Under the pieces are notes generated by a model. The model made no database searches, was not told the origin of the DNA, and saw only the letters and a list, made by a program, of their open reading frames with translations. A stretch of DNA of 64,000 nucleotides, from the NCBI RefSeq assembly GCF_025961225.1, contig NZ_JAOQNG010000003.1, forward strand, positions 248,001 to 312,000, in the 5' to 3' direction. Position 1 is the stretch's first letter, and every line of letters starts with the position of its first letter. Origin of the DNA: Azospirillum canadense (lineage in GTDB: Bacteria > Pseudomonadota > Alphaproteobacteria > Azospirillales > Azospirillaceae). Both the position numbers and the translations under genes were made by a program. This document shows, in pieces, positions 44,291-54,461 of this stretch.

Positions 44291-44725
44291 TTACCTCGAG
44301 CGCAGCATGCGCGATGCCGCAGCCGCATAATCGAGCAGATCGAGCAGGCAGGAGACGTCGTGCTCCCTCACCGCGAGACTCTCCCGGGTCGGCCCGCGCA
44401 GCTTCGCTTCCAGAACGGCCAGCAGGCGCTGCAGGCAAACCCAGGCGGCGCTGGAAAGGCCCACCACCACGCCCGCGAAGGCGGCCGCCAAGGGGGAACT
44501 GAGCAGCATCAGGAGCACAAACGTGCTGGCCAGGAGGTTGGTCGGTACCCACGCCGGAAACACAAAATACCACAAGCCGCCGAGGGTGGCGCCGAGGAGA
44601 AAGCTGGCCACCGCCGTCTGCTGCGCGAGCACGGTGACCACGCTCGGGCCGAGGGTCATCATCCCGGACGTCACCTTGGCGAAGGCCAGAGCTCCCGCAC
44701 CGAGATTGACGCAGGCGCTCGACAC
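44291..44725 (-). CDS. Hypothetical membrane protein
   Basis: A 144-residue product from a GTG at 44725 (VSSACVNLGAGALAFAKV). Two or three hydrophobic stretches follow (VASFLLGATLGGLWYFVFP, LLASTFVLLMLLSSPLAAAF). The C-terminal soluble part contains LAVLEAKLRGPTRESLAVRE. The start is uncertain because the frame upstream stays open while a neighbouring frame also looks protein-like; a frameshift is possible. Confidence 0.45.
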   Translation of the reverse strand: MSSACVNLGAGALAFAKVTSGMMTLGPSVVTVLAQQTAVASFLLGATLGGLWYFVFPAWVPTNLLASTFVLLMLLSSPLAAAFAGVVVGLSSAAWVCLQRLLAVLEAKLRGPTRESLAVREHDVSCLLDLLDYAAAASRMLRSR

Positions 44726-44901
44726 TTCACCCGCCGCGTTCCTGGTCCACCGTGACGCCCAACATGAACGACACTGGCGCGCCGGCAATCAGTCCTGGCC
44801 GAACGCGCCGCCGACGTGCGCGTCGTGCTCTGGAACACGCACGTCGGCCAACGGGCCGGAATCGGAAAGCCGGGTGGCCCCGCCCCGCCAGCGAGCGGGG
44901 G

Positions 44902-45498
44902 TTACTGGCCGAGCTTGTTGGTGTCGAGCACGATCATCGCGACGCCGATCTTCTCTTTGCTCGCCGGGTCGACCACAGGAACGCTGACCTCGGTCAACAG
45001 GGCGTTGGACTTGTCGTCCTTTTCCGGCTCGGTCATGTAGACGTCCGAGCCCTCAGTGTACACCTTCTGCCATTTGGGCTCGTCACCCTGCCAGTAATCC
45101 GAGGTGCTGTCGGTCTGCGCCACGTTCAGGCCGCGGTTGTCCATCAGCAGGATCTCGGCGACTTTGCCATTGCTCTTGGCTTTGATGTCCTTCAGATGCT
45201 TGGATACGGCATTGGCAGCGATTTTGTCGTACAGCGGGTTGGCGCTGCTTTTGGCGGCAGCCTTCCACTGGTTGTCCATCTCATCGATTTTTGCTTGGTC
45301 AAGGCTCTTATGCTGGGCGTTTTGCGCTTTGACCACGTCCACCACAGCCGGTTCGGCGAGCCATGGCTGCGCATCCCGGCTCACCGCCTTGCGGACAGCC
45401 GCTTCGAGGTTGGGATCGGCCGCCTGCGCGGACCAAACGAGCCCAAACATGGCCATACCGACGCAGGCCGACGCAAACAAAGCAGAGCGTTTCATCAT
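44902..45498 (-). CDS. Periplasmic Cache/PDC-like protein
   Basis: A 198-residue exported protein. The ATG at 45498 follows GGGAGGAATCA. Signal peptide MMKRSALFASACVGMAMFG to AQA. The mature part fits a single PDC/Cache-like sensor fold: AEILLMDNRGLNVAQTDST, SDYWQGDEPKWQKVYTEGSD, then VSVPVVDPASKEKIGVAMIV. Such domains are usually found in receptors; here it is free, so it may be a binding partner of a membrane sensor. No partner gene is adjacent. Confidence 0.7.
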   Translation of the reverse strand: MMKRSALFASACVGMAMFGLVWSAQAADPNLEAAVRKAVSRDAQPWLAEPAVVDVVKAQNAQHKSLDQAKIDEMDNQWKAAAKSSANPLYDKIAANAVSKHLKDIKAKSNGKVAEILLMDNRGLNVAQTDSTSDYWQGDEPKWQKVYTEGSDVYMTEPEKDDKSNALLTEVSVPVVDPASKEKIGVAMIVLDTNKLGQ

Positions 45499-45861
45499 TG
45501 ATTCCTCCCATGAGCAAGACGCTCGCGGCGCGGCCTTTGCGGCTGTCATCCGCGGGCGGGCAAACCGTAGGTCACGGCGCACCACGCCGACAGATCTTCC
45601 GGCACATTTTCCGTCAGATGAAATGCTTCGCCGTCAATACTTTTGCTCCCGAACCCGGTCATCAATGGGCAACTCGTTTGAATGAGTGGGTGTGCTGTGC
45701 GCGGCATCTTGGGTGCGGTCTTTTGCGCAAGAGCTGGCCAGCTGTTTTGGGTTTTGCCACAGCTCAGCGATGCTTTCGTCAGCGTTGATGTCACTCGCGA
45801 AAGCTTTGGTCTGTATCCACGTGCAGGTCCGGCAGGTCTCCGTCACCGGTGCCACATGCCG

Positions 45862-46200
45862 CTATCGGTAATGGATTTTGTCGTCCTCGACGAGGCGCTC
45901 CAACAGCTCCCTGATGAGCACCCAGTCGCGCCCGGCCGATCCGGACAACAGGAGGCCGCTGTCGAGTGCGTGGTCGAGCAAAGCACCGGGGTCGGAGCCT
46001 TCCGGGCCCTCAAAGACGTCCCAGTGTCCATCGCGCCATGTGGCCACGATCTTCCCCGTCATGTCCGAGGCTGGCCACGGTTCGACCTCCAAGCGCACGA
46101 ACATCGGCTTGTTGAGGTGGACGGTCGCCGTCACCTCGTGAGGCCTGCCCTCCAGGCGCAGCTGAAAGCGACAGCGGACCGGGTGTTCCGACATATACAA
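45862..46200 (-). CDS. Hypothetical protein
   Basis: A 112-residue product, MYMSEHPVRCRFQLRLEGRP, HEVTATVHLNKPMFVRLEVE, and a helical C-terminal half (GALLDHALDSGLLLSG). ATG at 46194 is an alternative start. It lies 20 bases after the stop of the small protein gene upstream, so both may form an operon. Confidence 0.5.
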   Translation of the reverse strand: MYMSEHPVRCRFQLRLEGRPHEVTATVHLNKPMFVRLEVEPWPASDMTGKIVATWRDGHWDVFEGPEGSDPGALLDHALDSGLLLSGSAGRDWVLIRELLERLVEDDKIHYR

Positions 46201-46219
46201 ACTACCACCTGCATGGGCG

Positions 46220-46417
46220 TCAGGTTTTCACGAGCGCATCGGGCGGATCGATGACCAGCCCATCGGGCTCGACCCGCAGAAAAGACCCGACGTCCACCCA
46301 CCCGTCCGCGATGGCGTCGTTGAGCAGAATTTGCGTATCGGCCACGGTCAGCGGTTCCCCCGCGTGGAACACCCGGCCGTCGGCATGTCGGATCACGGAG
46401 TATGTTTGCGTCATCAT
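46220..46417 (-). CDS. Small hypothetical protein
   Basis: A 65-residue product, MMTQTYSVIRHADGRVFHAG, EPLTVADTQILLNDAIADGW, VDVGSFLRVEPDGLV. The composition is protein-like and GGGGCG sits before the ATG pair. Function unknown. Confidence 0.5.
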   Translation of the reverse strand: MMTQTYSVIRHADGRVFHAGEPLTVADTQILLNDAIADGWVDVGSFLRVEPDGLVIDPPDALVKT

Positions 46418-46540
46418 CGCCCCAAACCACGGCCACCGTGTGGTGGCCGTGGATCTCGTTGTCGTCGGAATCAGACCGCGGCCTCCGAGCCGGTGGTTGC
46501 CGGCAGGAGCCGCATCCATGCATCCGTGGCAGTGGCTCGA

Positions 46541-46762
46541 TCACATGAGCTGGGCCTTGGATACCGAAGCCCAACGGTCTCTCCGGTCCACACCGGCCAC
46601 GGCGTCGCCGTCCGCGCCCTCTCCGGCGTGACCAACCGGATTGGATCGGTCATCCATTCCGGCCGCCCGCGCGTCCATCGTTTCCATCACGAAGCGGTGC
46701 AGAGCGGCCCGGTGCTCGCCCGACCACCAGAGATCCGAGCCGGTTTGTCGGTGTTGGTTCAT
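46541..46762 (-). CDS. Small hypothetical protein, weak
   Basis: A 73-residue frame, MNQHRQTGSDLWWSGEHRAA then LHRFVMETMDARAAGMDD. The first half is protein-like, the second half less so (GAGEGADGDAVAG-like). Kept at low confidence. Confidence 0.3.
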   Translation of the reverse strand: MNQHRQTGSDLWWSGEHRAALHRFVMETMDARAAGMDDRSNPVGHAGEGADGDAVAGVDRRDRWASVSKAQLM

Positions 46763-46900
46763 GTCCGTCCTCATGGTCTGAGGCCAGCCGCTTTGGCTCT
46801 CTCCCGCCCAAGCTCACCAGCGGCTGCGGCGTGTGACGTGCTGGAGAGCGGGACGGGCCTCCAATGCGCCCGTCCCGCCGATGGATGGTTCAGCGCCCGC

Positions 46901-47320
46901 TCACTTCAGGGCGCCCTTGATGTCCTCGTACTGGCCCTTCTGCCACTTCTCCAGGCCCTGCATCTGCTCCTTGGTCATGTCGACGGCGAGCTTGTCGCCC
47001 GTCATGTGCAGCTTGTTCATCGGCAGCACGACGTCCTTGTCGCTGATGTTCACAACGTGGTCGACGTCGAGCACAGCGAAGGTGTCGTTGCCCTTGCGCA
47101 CGACGCCCTCAATTTTGGCGAGCTCCTTGCCGTCGCTGCCGTAGACCTCTTTGTTCTTCAGCTGGTCGGCGCTCATCCTCGCGATCGCCGGGTCCACTGC
47201 TCCTGCCGATGAGGAGGGCGAGGGAGCGGTGGTCGTGGTGGTCGCGGTCGTGCTCTGCGCAAAGGCCGGAGCACCGCTCAGCAGGGCAACGACACCGCAC
47301 GCGGTCATCAGGGATTTCAT
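46901..47320 (-). CDS. Exported PRC-barrel domain protein
   Basis: A 139-residue periplasmic protein. Signal peptide MKSLMTACGVVALLSGAPAF to AQS, a Thr/Ser-rich linker, then a PRC-barrel (LKNKEVYGSDGKELAKIEGV, NDTFAVLDVDHVVNISDKDV). The end (MTKEQMQGLEKWQKGQYEDI) is helical. GGGAGGTCCCACG precedes the ATG. Exported PRC-barrel proteins of this type are common in alphaproteobacteria and often stress-induced; the molecular role is unknown. Confidence 0.8.
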   Translation of the reverse strand: MKSLMTACGVVALLSGAPAFAQSTTATTTTTAPSPSSSAGAVDPAIARMSADQLKNKEVYGSDGKELAKIEGVVRKGNDTFAVLDVDHVVNISDKDVVLPMNKLHMTGDKLAVDMTKEQMQGLEKWQKGQYEDIKGALK

Positions 47321-47576
47321 CGTGGGACCTCCCGATCCGACGTCTGTCTATGGCGAAAAACGGCGCACGCGCCGGATTCATCCAGTGGTACTCCATCTGG
47401 GAGCGGGCTTTGGGACTGCGGACGAATCCCTGGCGCGTAAGCCAGTGAACAGGCTTGCGGACCGAACGGGAGAGCGCCGACGGGAAAAGAGTGGAAACGG
47501 ATGCGGCGGCCTGTCCAGCGTGCGACGAACAGCTGTGATTGCGGTTGAGTAAAGAACCACAGCTGGGGAGGAAACC

Positions 47577-47753
47577 ATGGACAAGGACCGCGTGGAAGGC
47601 TCGGGCAAAAAGCTCAAGGGTGATGTGAAGCAGGCCGCCGGAGATGTCACGGGTGACGAAAAGATGAAAACCGAAGGTGCCGCGGACAAGGTCAAGGGCA
47701 AAGTGCAGAACGCCGTTGGCGGTGCCAAGGATGCTCTGCGGGGCAAAAAGTAA
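47577..47753 (+). CDS. CsbD-family stress protein
   Basis: A 58-residue hydrophilic protein of the CsbD family: MDKDRVEGSGKKLKGDVKQA, AGDVTGDEKMKTEGAADKVK, GKVQNAVGGAKDAL. GGGGAGGAAACC precedes the ATG. CsbD-like proteins accumulate under general stress; the molecular role is unknown. A terminator follows directly. Confidence 0.9.
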   Translation: MDKDRVEGSGKKLKGDVKQAAGDVTGDEKMKTEGAADKVKGKVQNAVGGAKDALRGKK

Positions 47754-47767
47754 CTCCAGCGCAAAGA

Positions 47768-47792
47768 GGGCGGCCGAAGGGCCGCCCCGTTT
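47768..47792 (+). terminator. Rho-independent terminator after the CsbD-like gene
   Basis: GGGCGGCC (47768-47775), loop GAAG, then GGCCGCCC (47780-47787), followed by CGTTT. The stem is perfect over eight bases and lies 15 bases after the stop codon. Confidence 0.7.
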
Positions 47793-47822
47793 CCTCGAGG
47801 ACCTGATCGCCGGCGGGCAGCC

Positions 47823-47921
47823 GCACTGTTCGGAACTGCCATCACGACGGCGTTGATGTGGCGCGCGGTGTTCCGTCTGGCGTGGCGCCAGACCGAGGGG
47901 CTGATCGGCTCTATTCTCGCC
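47823..47921 (+). pseudogene. Scrap of an IS5-type transposase
   Basis: The frame reads ALFGTAITTALMWRAVFRLA, then WRQTEGLIGSIL, the AIET...RQTEGL motif of the IS5-type transposases also present at 31148 and 39748. Only about 33 codons remain. Confidence 0.55.
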
Positions 47922-47925
47922 GCCG

Positions 47926-48498
47926 ATCGGGAAACAGAAGCGCTATCCGGCGTTCACTCTGACAGTCCTGCATGCCCGGGAACGTGAGGCGCCCGCCGAT
48001 CGGCCGCGCATCAACTGGAAGCTCCTCAGCGATCTGCCTGTCCTCTCGAACGGCGATGCCGTCGAGAAGCTCCGCTGGTACGCGGCGACGTGGAAGATCG
48101 AGGTGTTTCACAAAATTTTGAAGTCGGGCTGTAAAGTCGAGGGGGCGCGCCTGCGAAGTGCCGACCGCTTAGTGAAGTTGATCGCCGTCTATTGCCTGGT
48201 GAGCTGGCGGGTCTTCTGGCTGACAATGATCAACCGATCGGCACCGGACGTCGATGCGGGGATCGTCTTCACTGATCGCGAGCAACTGATCCTGGATTTC
48301 CTGGTTCCGAACAAGGCTCCCAGCCTGCCCGGCAGCAACACTCTGGGCATCTATCTCACCAAAGTGGCCAAGCTCGGCGGCTATCTCGCCCGGAGTTGCG
48401 ATCCACCGCCGGGGAATACGGTCATGTGGCGGGCTATGTCTCGTCTGATCGACATTGCCCTGGGTTCGGAGATCGCCCCGCAGCTTGTGGGTAATTGA
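47926..48498 (+). pseudogene. C-terminal part of an IS4-family transposase
   Basis: About 190 residues. The frame holds INWKLLSDLPVLSNGDAVEK, LRWYAATWKIEVFHKILKSG (the Y-2-R-3-E-6-K region typical of IS4), CKVEGARLRSADRLVKLIAV, then PPGNTVMWRAMSRLIDIALG to a stop at 48498. The N-terminal half is missing and replaced by the IS5 scrap, so this is a nested remnant. Confidence 0.72.
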
Positions 48499-48907
48499 AA
48501 GTCTCACCGGAGCAATACGTGGAACCCAAGCGATGCGCATGATTCTGAACGCAAAAGGCGCCGGCTGAGCCGGGAGTGTCCAATGACCAAGTGCGCCTTG
48601 GCCTCCCGCTCCCCCGCTTGCGCAGCCGCACCATCAATTTTTCGCGGGCGATGAGGATGCCATTCCGTCATGGGCGCGCATCGGCCAGAAAAATGGCCGC
48701 TGGGTTTGCCCAGCGGCCTGAAAGTCTAGGGAGGAAACGCCTAAAAGCGTTAACGAGTTCAATATAATGCTGCGCTGCACAACGGGCAACGCCCGGCGCA
48801 CCGCGGTGCGGTATGCAGTGTTCGCATGGAACAGAAACAGACGACGACGTTTCGAACTCCGCTCGCTCGACAAATGGGCGATCTGCGCAACGTGTGCTCG
48901 AGAGCTG
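48499..48907. other. Intergenic stretch without a supported gene
   Basis: A few short frames are present with no homology, start or ribosome site. It separates the IS4 remnant from the DUF6766 gene. Confidence 0.3.
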
Positions 48908-49570
48908 TCAATGGCCAGTCTTGGCGTGCGGCGCGGCGACCGGCTTGGACTCCGGCGATCCGCGCTCGCGCAGATAGATGCCCAAAACCATGAGCAGGCC
49001 CATGGACAGGAACTCGCTTTGCCAGTTCTGAAAGCTCTCGTACCAGAACTCTGGGTCGCCCAAAGTCTCGGCCATGGTCTTTGTGGGCTGGTGGTGCCGC
49101 AACGCCTCCTCGTTGGAGCGCCGCGTGCTGCCGGCGAGATGCAGCCAGAACGACAGGGCAAAAAGCGTCACCAAGGCTAGGCTGAGCGAATGCGAGTAGA
49201 GCCGCAGCAGCAGGCCACCACGGTGAACTGGCCAGGGGGCGTCGGGATCGGCGCGCTGCTTCTCAGGCGCCTCATCCTCCGGATTTGACTCCCCCGGCGT
49301 CTTGGACTCCGACGAGCCTTTTTGGACCAGGATGACGGTCAGCAGCACATAGACCGACATCTGGAGAAACTCACTCTCCCAGTTCTCGAACGTCGCCGAC
49401 AGGAAATGACCCGTGGTCAGGTAGTCGAGCAGGCCGACCGGCGGCAAGCCGTGCAAGCGCAGCTCCTCGATGAGCGCCCGCCACCCGGTTAAGGTTTGAC
49501 CGACAATGGAGAGTAAGAACAGGGCGAACAAAGTAATCGACAGCCCATTGTTTTTCAGGAACCGGCGCAT
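48908..49570 (-). CDS. DUF6766-like membrane protein
   Basis: A 220-residue protein with four hydrophobic helices: GLSITLFALFLLSIVGQTLT, SEFLQMSVYVLLTVILVQKG, LYSHSLSLALVTLFALSFWL, SEFLSMGLLMVLGIYLRERG. The two repeats of NWxSEFLxM preceding helices 2 and 4 are typical of DUF6766. Its role is unknown; members often sit near stress genes. The start at 49570 is used; a TTG nine bases upstream is possible. Confidence 0.72.
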   Translation of the reverse strand: MRRFLKNNGLSITLFALFLLSIVGQTLTGWRALIEELRLHGLPPVGLLDYLTTGHFLSATFENWESEFLQMSVYVLLTVILVQKGSSESKTPGESNPEDEAPEKQRADPDAPWPVHRGGLLLRLYSHSLSLALVTLFALSFWLHLAGSTRRSNEEALRHHQPTKTMAETLGDPEFWYESFQNWQSEFLSMGLLMVLGIYLRERGSPESKPVAAPHAKTGH

Positions 49571-50037
49571 TGGGTTCAATCTCGCGTTCCGCTACGTGCT
49601 TTCCGAACAACGCTCGCACTGACCATCAGGTTTCCACGCCCGCAGGATGCGGACATTCGCGCGCCCTTCGTGATTGTGGGCGGATATTCGAGATCGTCGT
49701 TCTCCCCCGGATGCTCGCTCTCCAGCATCTGGCCACGCTTCCCCGTCACCACACCGCGGCGGAGACCAGCGGGCCTGCGGTGTCGGTGCGAACCGCGCTC
49801 GTCCACCGCTCGCTTGGGCGCTGCTGAGAAGCCGGGTCCCGTTCCGCGTCCCGAGGAATTGCTGCGGCGCGCGGACATTGCACGGCATCCATGCCGGTGA
49901 GATGTGTGCGATCTCCTGGGCCTTGTTGAGCACCAGGCGCGGGCGGACGCCCAAGAGGGACCTTTCCTTGACGGTTTCGGTTCAAAAATTGTTGGAAGGG
50001 ATGGAGCCGTGCGAACAGCGAGGCGATGAGGATACAC
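49571..50037. other. Intergenic stretch without a supported gene
   Basis: Minus- and plus-strand frames of up to 120 codons exist but are Arg/Pro/Ser-rich and show no family. The stretch is the shared upstream region of the DUF6766 and DUF1003 genes. Confidence 0.35.
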
Positions 50038-50631
50038 ATGGCCGGACAGCGCTCGACGCGAGAGACCCTCGCCCACACTCATCCTCGGAGTGGCCCGGTC
50101 TACCCTCCGCCACAGCCTCCCGGCCTCAGCTCGGTGCTGGAACGCAACATCGAGGCGTTGCAGCGACGTCGGCAGCGGGAGGAGAAGCAAGCCAGCGTGC
50201 AGGAGCGGATCGCTGACGCGATCACCCGCTTCACCGGCAGCCTTCGGTTTGTTTATCTGCACCTCGCCTATTTCGGGTTCTGGATCATCGCCAACCTGGG
50301 CTGGATCCCAGGCATTCCAGCGTGGGACCCCTCCTTCGTGGTGCTGGCGATGCTCGCGTCCGTGGAGGCGATCTTCCTCTCCACTTTCGTCCTCATCAGC
50401 CAGAACCGCATGGCTGCGGCGGCGGACAAACGGGCAGACCTCGACCTGCAGATCAGCCTGCTCGCCGAGCACGAGGTCACGAAGCTCGTCACGCTGGTGT
50501 CGGCCATGGCCGACCGGATGGGCGTGACGACGGAGGTTGACGCCGAGCTGGCGGAAATCACCCAGGACGTTGCCCCAGAGGCGGTCCTCGATGAACTCGA
50601 GGCGGACAAGCCGCCGAGTGAGTCGCACTGA
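50038..50631 (+). CDS. DUF1003-family membrane protein
   Basis: A 197-residue protein. DUF1003 core: QERIADAITRFTGSLRFVYL, HLAYFGFWIIANLGWIPGIP, WDPSFVVLAMLASVEAIFLS, TFVLISQNRMAAAADKRADL. Two membrane helices are flanked by charged helices, and a soluble C-terminal tail follows. The start at 50038 has AGGA upstream. Function of the family is unknown. Confidence 0.85.
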   Translation: MAGQRSTRETLAHTHPRSGPVYPPPQPPGLSSVLERNIEALQRRRQREEKQASVQERIADAITRFTGSLRFVYLHLAYFGFWIIANLGWIPGIPAWDPSFVVLAMLASVEAIFLSTFVLISQNRMAAAADKRADLDLQISLLAEHEVTKLVTLVSAMADRMGVTTEVDAELAEITQDVAPEAVLDELEADKPPSESH

Positions 50632-50659
50632 TTCCAGCGACGCGGGGGCATCGTGGTCG

Positions 50660-51916
50660 TTACCGCTCGCGCCTGCTCTCCTCCGGAGGGCGGACGTGGC
50701 GGAACAGGCCCAGCAGCAGCAGGTCATAGGTGATCTTCAGCCCGCCCGCGAGGACGAGCGGCCAGCCGAACCCGGACAGCGCCAGCAGCTGGCCTGCCAG
50801 AAGCGGACCCAGAGCCGACGCGAGGCTGCGCGGCACCGCCGTCACGCTCGCGGCCGCCGCCCGCTCGCCGGGGGTCACCACGGCCATGACGTAGGAGGTG
50901 CGCGTGGGAACGTCCATCTGCGAGAGCAGGCTGCGCACCAGCAGCAGCGCGATGGCCGTCCTCAAGTCCGGCGCGAAGGGCACCAGCACCAGGCAGACGT
51001 TCGACGGCAGGTGCGTGAACACCATGGTGTTGATGAGCCCGATCCGCGCCGCGATCCGCTCCGCCACCAGGTAGGAAACGGCGGACAGCACGCCGGTCCA
51101 GAAGAAGATCGCCCCGGTCGTCGTCAGCGACAGCCCGAACCGCTCGAACAGCCAGAGCGCGAACAGCGACTGGACGACCAGCCCGCCGGCGAAGGCGTCG
51201 AGCGAGAACAGCGCGGCCAAGCGCAGAACGATGGCGCGCGACCGCCGCAGCGGCTCGGCCGGAACGCTCACGGCGTCCGCCCGGGTGTCCGGCAGGCGCC
51301 GGTAGAGCAGCAGCGACGCCAAACCCAGCAGCGCGTAGGACACGAACGCACCGTCGATCGCCATGCCCGGGTCGATGCCGGTCACGCCGGCAAGCAGCTC
51401 GGGCGCGCCGGCGCACAGGGAGCCGACCGCGGCGGCCAGCGAGCCGATCAGGCTGTAGCGGGCGAACAGGGCGGTGCGCCCGCGGTCCGGGACCGTCTCG
51501 GTCAGCCGTGCCTGCTCAAGCGGCAGGAAGACGCTGACGTCGCCCGACGACGGGTTGATTGTCCCGACGAAAGCGATCAGGAACAGTGGCCAGAACTCCC
51601 GCGCCAGGGGGAACGCGAGGCCGGTCGCGACCATCAGCACGGCGGCGCCGAGCAACGGCGCGCCCCCCTTGGGCAAACGGTGGGCGGCGAGCCCCACCGT
51701 CAAGGTCAAGGCCGCCGAACCGGCCAGGGTCGCCGTCGCCAGGGCGCCGATCGCGACCGGGCCGAAGCCGAGCCGAGCGAGGTGAACCGGCAGAAGCAGG
51801 CTGATCAGCCCGTCGCCGAAGGCCCGCAGCGCCCGCGCGCCCAGCAGCAGCGCCGCCTCCGGCGCGGTGCCGGTCGGCAGCAGCGCGAACCGTTCGGCGG
51901 GGGCGCCGCCCGTCAT
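50660..51916 (-). CDS. Major facilitator superfamily transporter
   Basis: A 418-residue protein with about 12 membrane helices: LGFGPVAIGALATATLAGSA, LPKGGAPLLGAAVLMVATGL, and others. The gene starts four bases after the chrA stop, so it is the last gene of a chrB-chrA-MFS operon. MFS partners are found in some chromate clusters (for example chrF-like roles differ), but the substrate here cannot be read from the sequence. Confidence 0.82.
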   Translation of the reverse strand: MTGGAPAERFALLPTGTAPEAALLLGARALRAFGDGLISLLLPVHLARLGFGPVAIGALATATLAGSAALTLTVGLAAHRLPKGGAPLLGAAVLMVATGLAFPLAREFWPLFLIAFVGTINPSSGDVSVFLPLEQARLTETVPDRGRTALFARYSLIGSLAAAVGSLCAGAPELLAGVTGIDPGMAIDGAFVSYALLGLASLLLYRRLPDTRADAVSVPAEPLRRSRAIVLRLAALFSLDAFAGGLVVQSLFALWLFERFGLSLTTTGAIFFWTGVLSAVSYLVAERIAARIGLINTMVFTHLPSNVCLVLVPFAPDLRTAIALLLVRSLLSQMDVPTRTSYVMAVVTPGERAAAASVTAVPRSLASALGPLLAGQLLALSGFGWPLVLAGGLKITYDLLLLGLFRHVRPPEESRRER

Positions 51917-51920
51917 CGGG

Positions 51921-53336
<1,416 letters not shown>

Positions 53337-53347
53337 CAACCTTCTCC

Positions 53348-54349
53348 TCAGTCGCGCTTCTTGCGGAAGTATTCGTAGAGGTCCTCGAACACGGCGCCGC
53401 CACGTTCGAGGCGGCGTTCGTCGTCGTCGGTGGCGGCGGCGATGCCGGAGAGCAGCGTGCGGATTCCCGCCGCCTCCTCGCGCTGGAACTTGCCGTCCTT
53501 CAGGTCGATGTCATGGACGATCTCGGCAATCGCCTTCAGTGCCCGGTCCGGCTTGACCAGCTTCGCCAGCAGAACCTCGAAGGTGCAGTGGTCGCCCTCG
53601 TGCGTGAACTCCGCCTCGAACATGTCGAAGCGCAGTTCACCAGGCTCCGGGACGTAGCCTTTGTCCGGCACGAACGTGAAGCGGGCCTCCGGGTCGATGA
53701 ACCGGCGGATCAGCCACGCCGAGGCGATGCGGTCCACCTGCACGCCGCGGCGTGTCACCCAGGTCCGTCCCTTGAGCGGTCCAACGTCATCGACGTCCAT
53801 GGTCGTCTCCTCCTCATCCGGACCGCGCTCGGCTTCGGCGAGCCGCGCCTCGATCCCGGCCAGCAGTCCCTCCACCGGCTCCCGGCCGCCCGCACCGAAG
53901 AAGTCGATGGCGACGATCTCCGCCAAGCGCCGCCGCAGGCGGGTCGTCTGGGCCCGGACCTCGCCCTTACGGGCGCGCCAGGTGTCCGGCCCGGCGGCGA
54001 GGACATTGGCAACGTCGCGGGCATCGGTGGCGAGCGCCTCATAGTCGGCGTCGCGGGCCTTGTCGAACAGCGCCCGAACCTCCTGGTCGGTCAGCCCGTC
54101 GATGAACCGCGCCTCGAAAACCGCCGCCTCGCCGCCACCCTCGTTGATCTCGCGCAGCAGCCACTGGAAGTCCTCCTGGGCTTGCCCCCCGGCCGGCAGC
54201 GCGTAGAGCGAGTTCTTGATCGCCACCGCCCCCAGCCCCTGCAGGCGGCGCCAGACCTTCACGCGGAAGTAGGCGGGCTTCGGCGGCAGCTGGTGGGCCA
54301 GCAGCAACCAAGCGTACCGGGAGTCCGAGGTGGTGGGCGCGTCGCTCAT
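53348..54349 (-). CDS. chrB: Chromate resistance regulator ChrB
   Basis: A 333-residue protein. The N-terminal part (WLLLAHQLPPKPAYFRVKVW, LGAVAIKNSLYALPAG) is the ChrB N-terminal domain; the C-terminal ChrB domain (WVTRRGVQVDRIASAWLIRR, FIDPEARFTFVPDKGY, FTHEGDHCTFEVLLAK) holds the Cys/His pattern. In Ochrobactrum and others ChrB senses chromate and represses the chr operon. The start at 54349 with AGGTGG upstream is used. A 15-bp palindrome lies 10 bases further upstream and may be its operator. Confidence 0.9.
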   Translation of the reverse strand: MSDAPTTSDSRYAWLLLAHQLPPKPAYFRVKVWRRLQGLGAVAIKNSLYALPAGGQAQEDFQWLLREINEGGGEAAVFEARFIDGLTDQEVRALFDKARDADYEALATDARDVANVLAAGPDTWRARKGEVRAQTTRLRRRLAEIVAIDFFGAGGREPVEGLLAGIEARLAEAERGPDEEETTMDVDDVGPLKGRTWVTRRGVQVDRIASAWLIRRFIDPEARFTFVPDKGYVPEPGELRFDMFEAEFTHEGDHCTFEVLLAKLVKPDRALKAIAEIVHDIDLKDGKFQREEAAGIRTLLSGIAAATDDDERRLERGGAVFEDLYEYFRKKRD

Positions 54350-54358
54350 TGGCCACCT

Positions 54359-54373
54359 GTATCTCAGAGATAC
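54359..54373. promoter_or_regulatory. 15-bp palindrome between the divergent chromate arms, putative ChrB operator
   Basis: GTATCTCAGAGATAC is a perfect palindrome centred on A54366. It lies 10 bases upstream of chrB and about 90 bases upstream of the SOD-rhodanese gene, on the only shared upstream region. A dimeric regulator such as ChrB could control both arms from here. Confidence 0.55.
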
Positions 54374-54461
54374 CAACAAGGCAACACTTGTATCGTCACA
54401 TATCCGGGGGTACAGTTCGTTTCCTCACCGGATGGTCCGGCGACCCAACAGGAGGCGCGTC

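Noticed and set aside
45546..45855. Minus-strand frames of 73-82 codons
   Set aside because: Overlapping frames with no ribosome site or family; one ends protein-like (GEAFHLTENVPEDLSAWCAV) but no full gene can be built.
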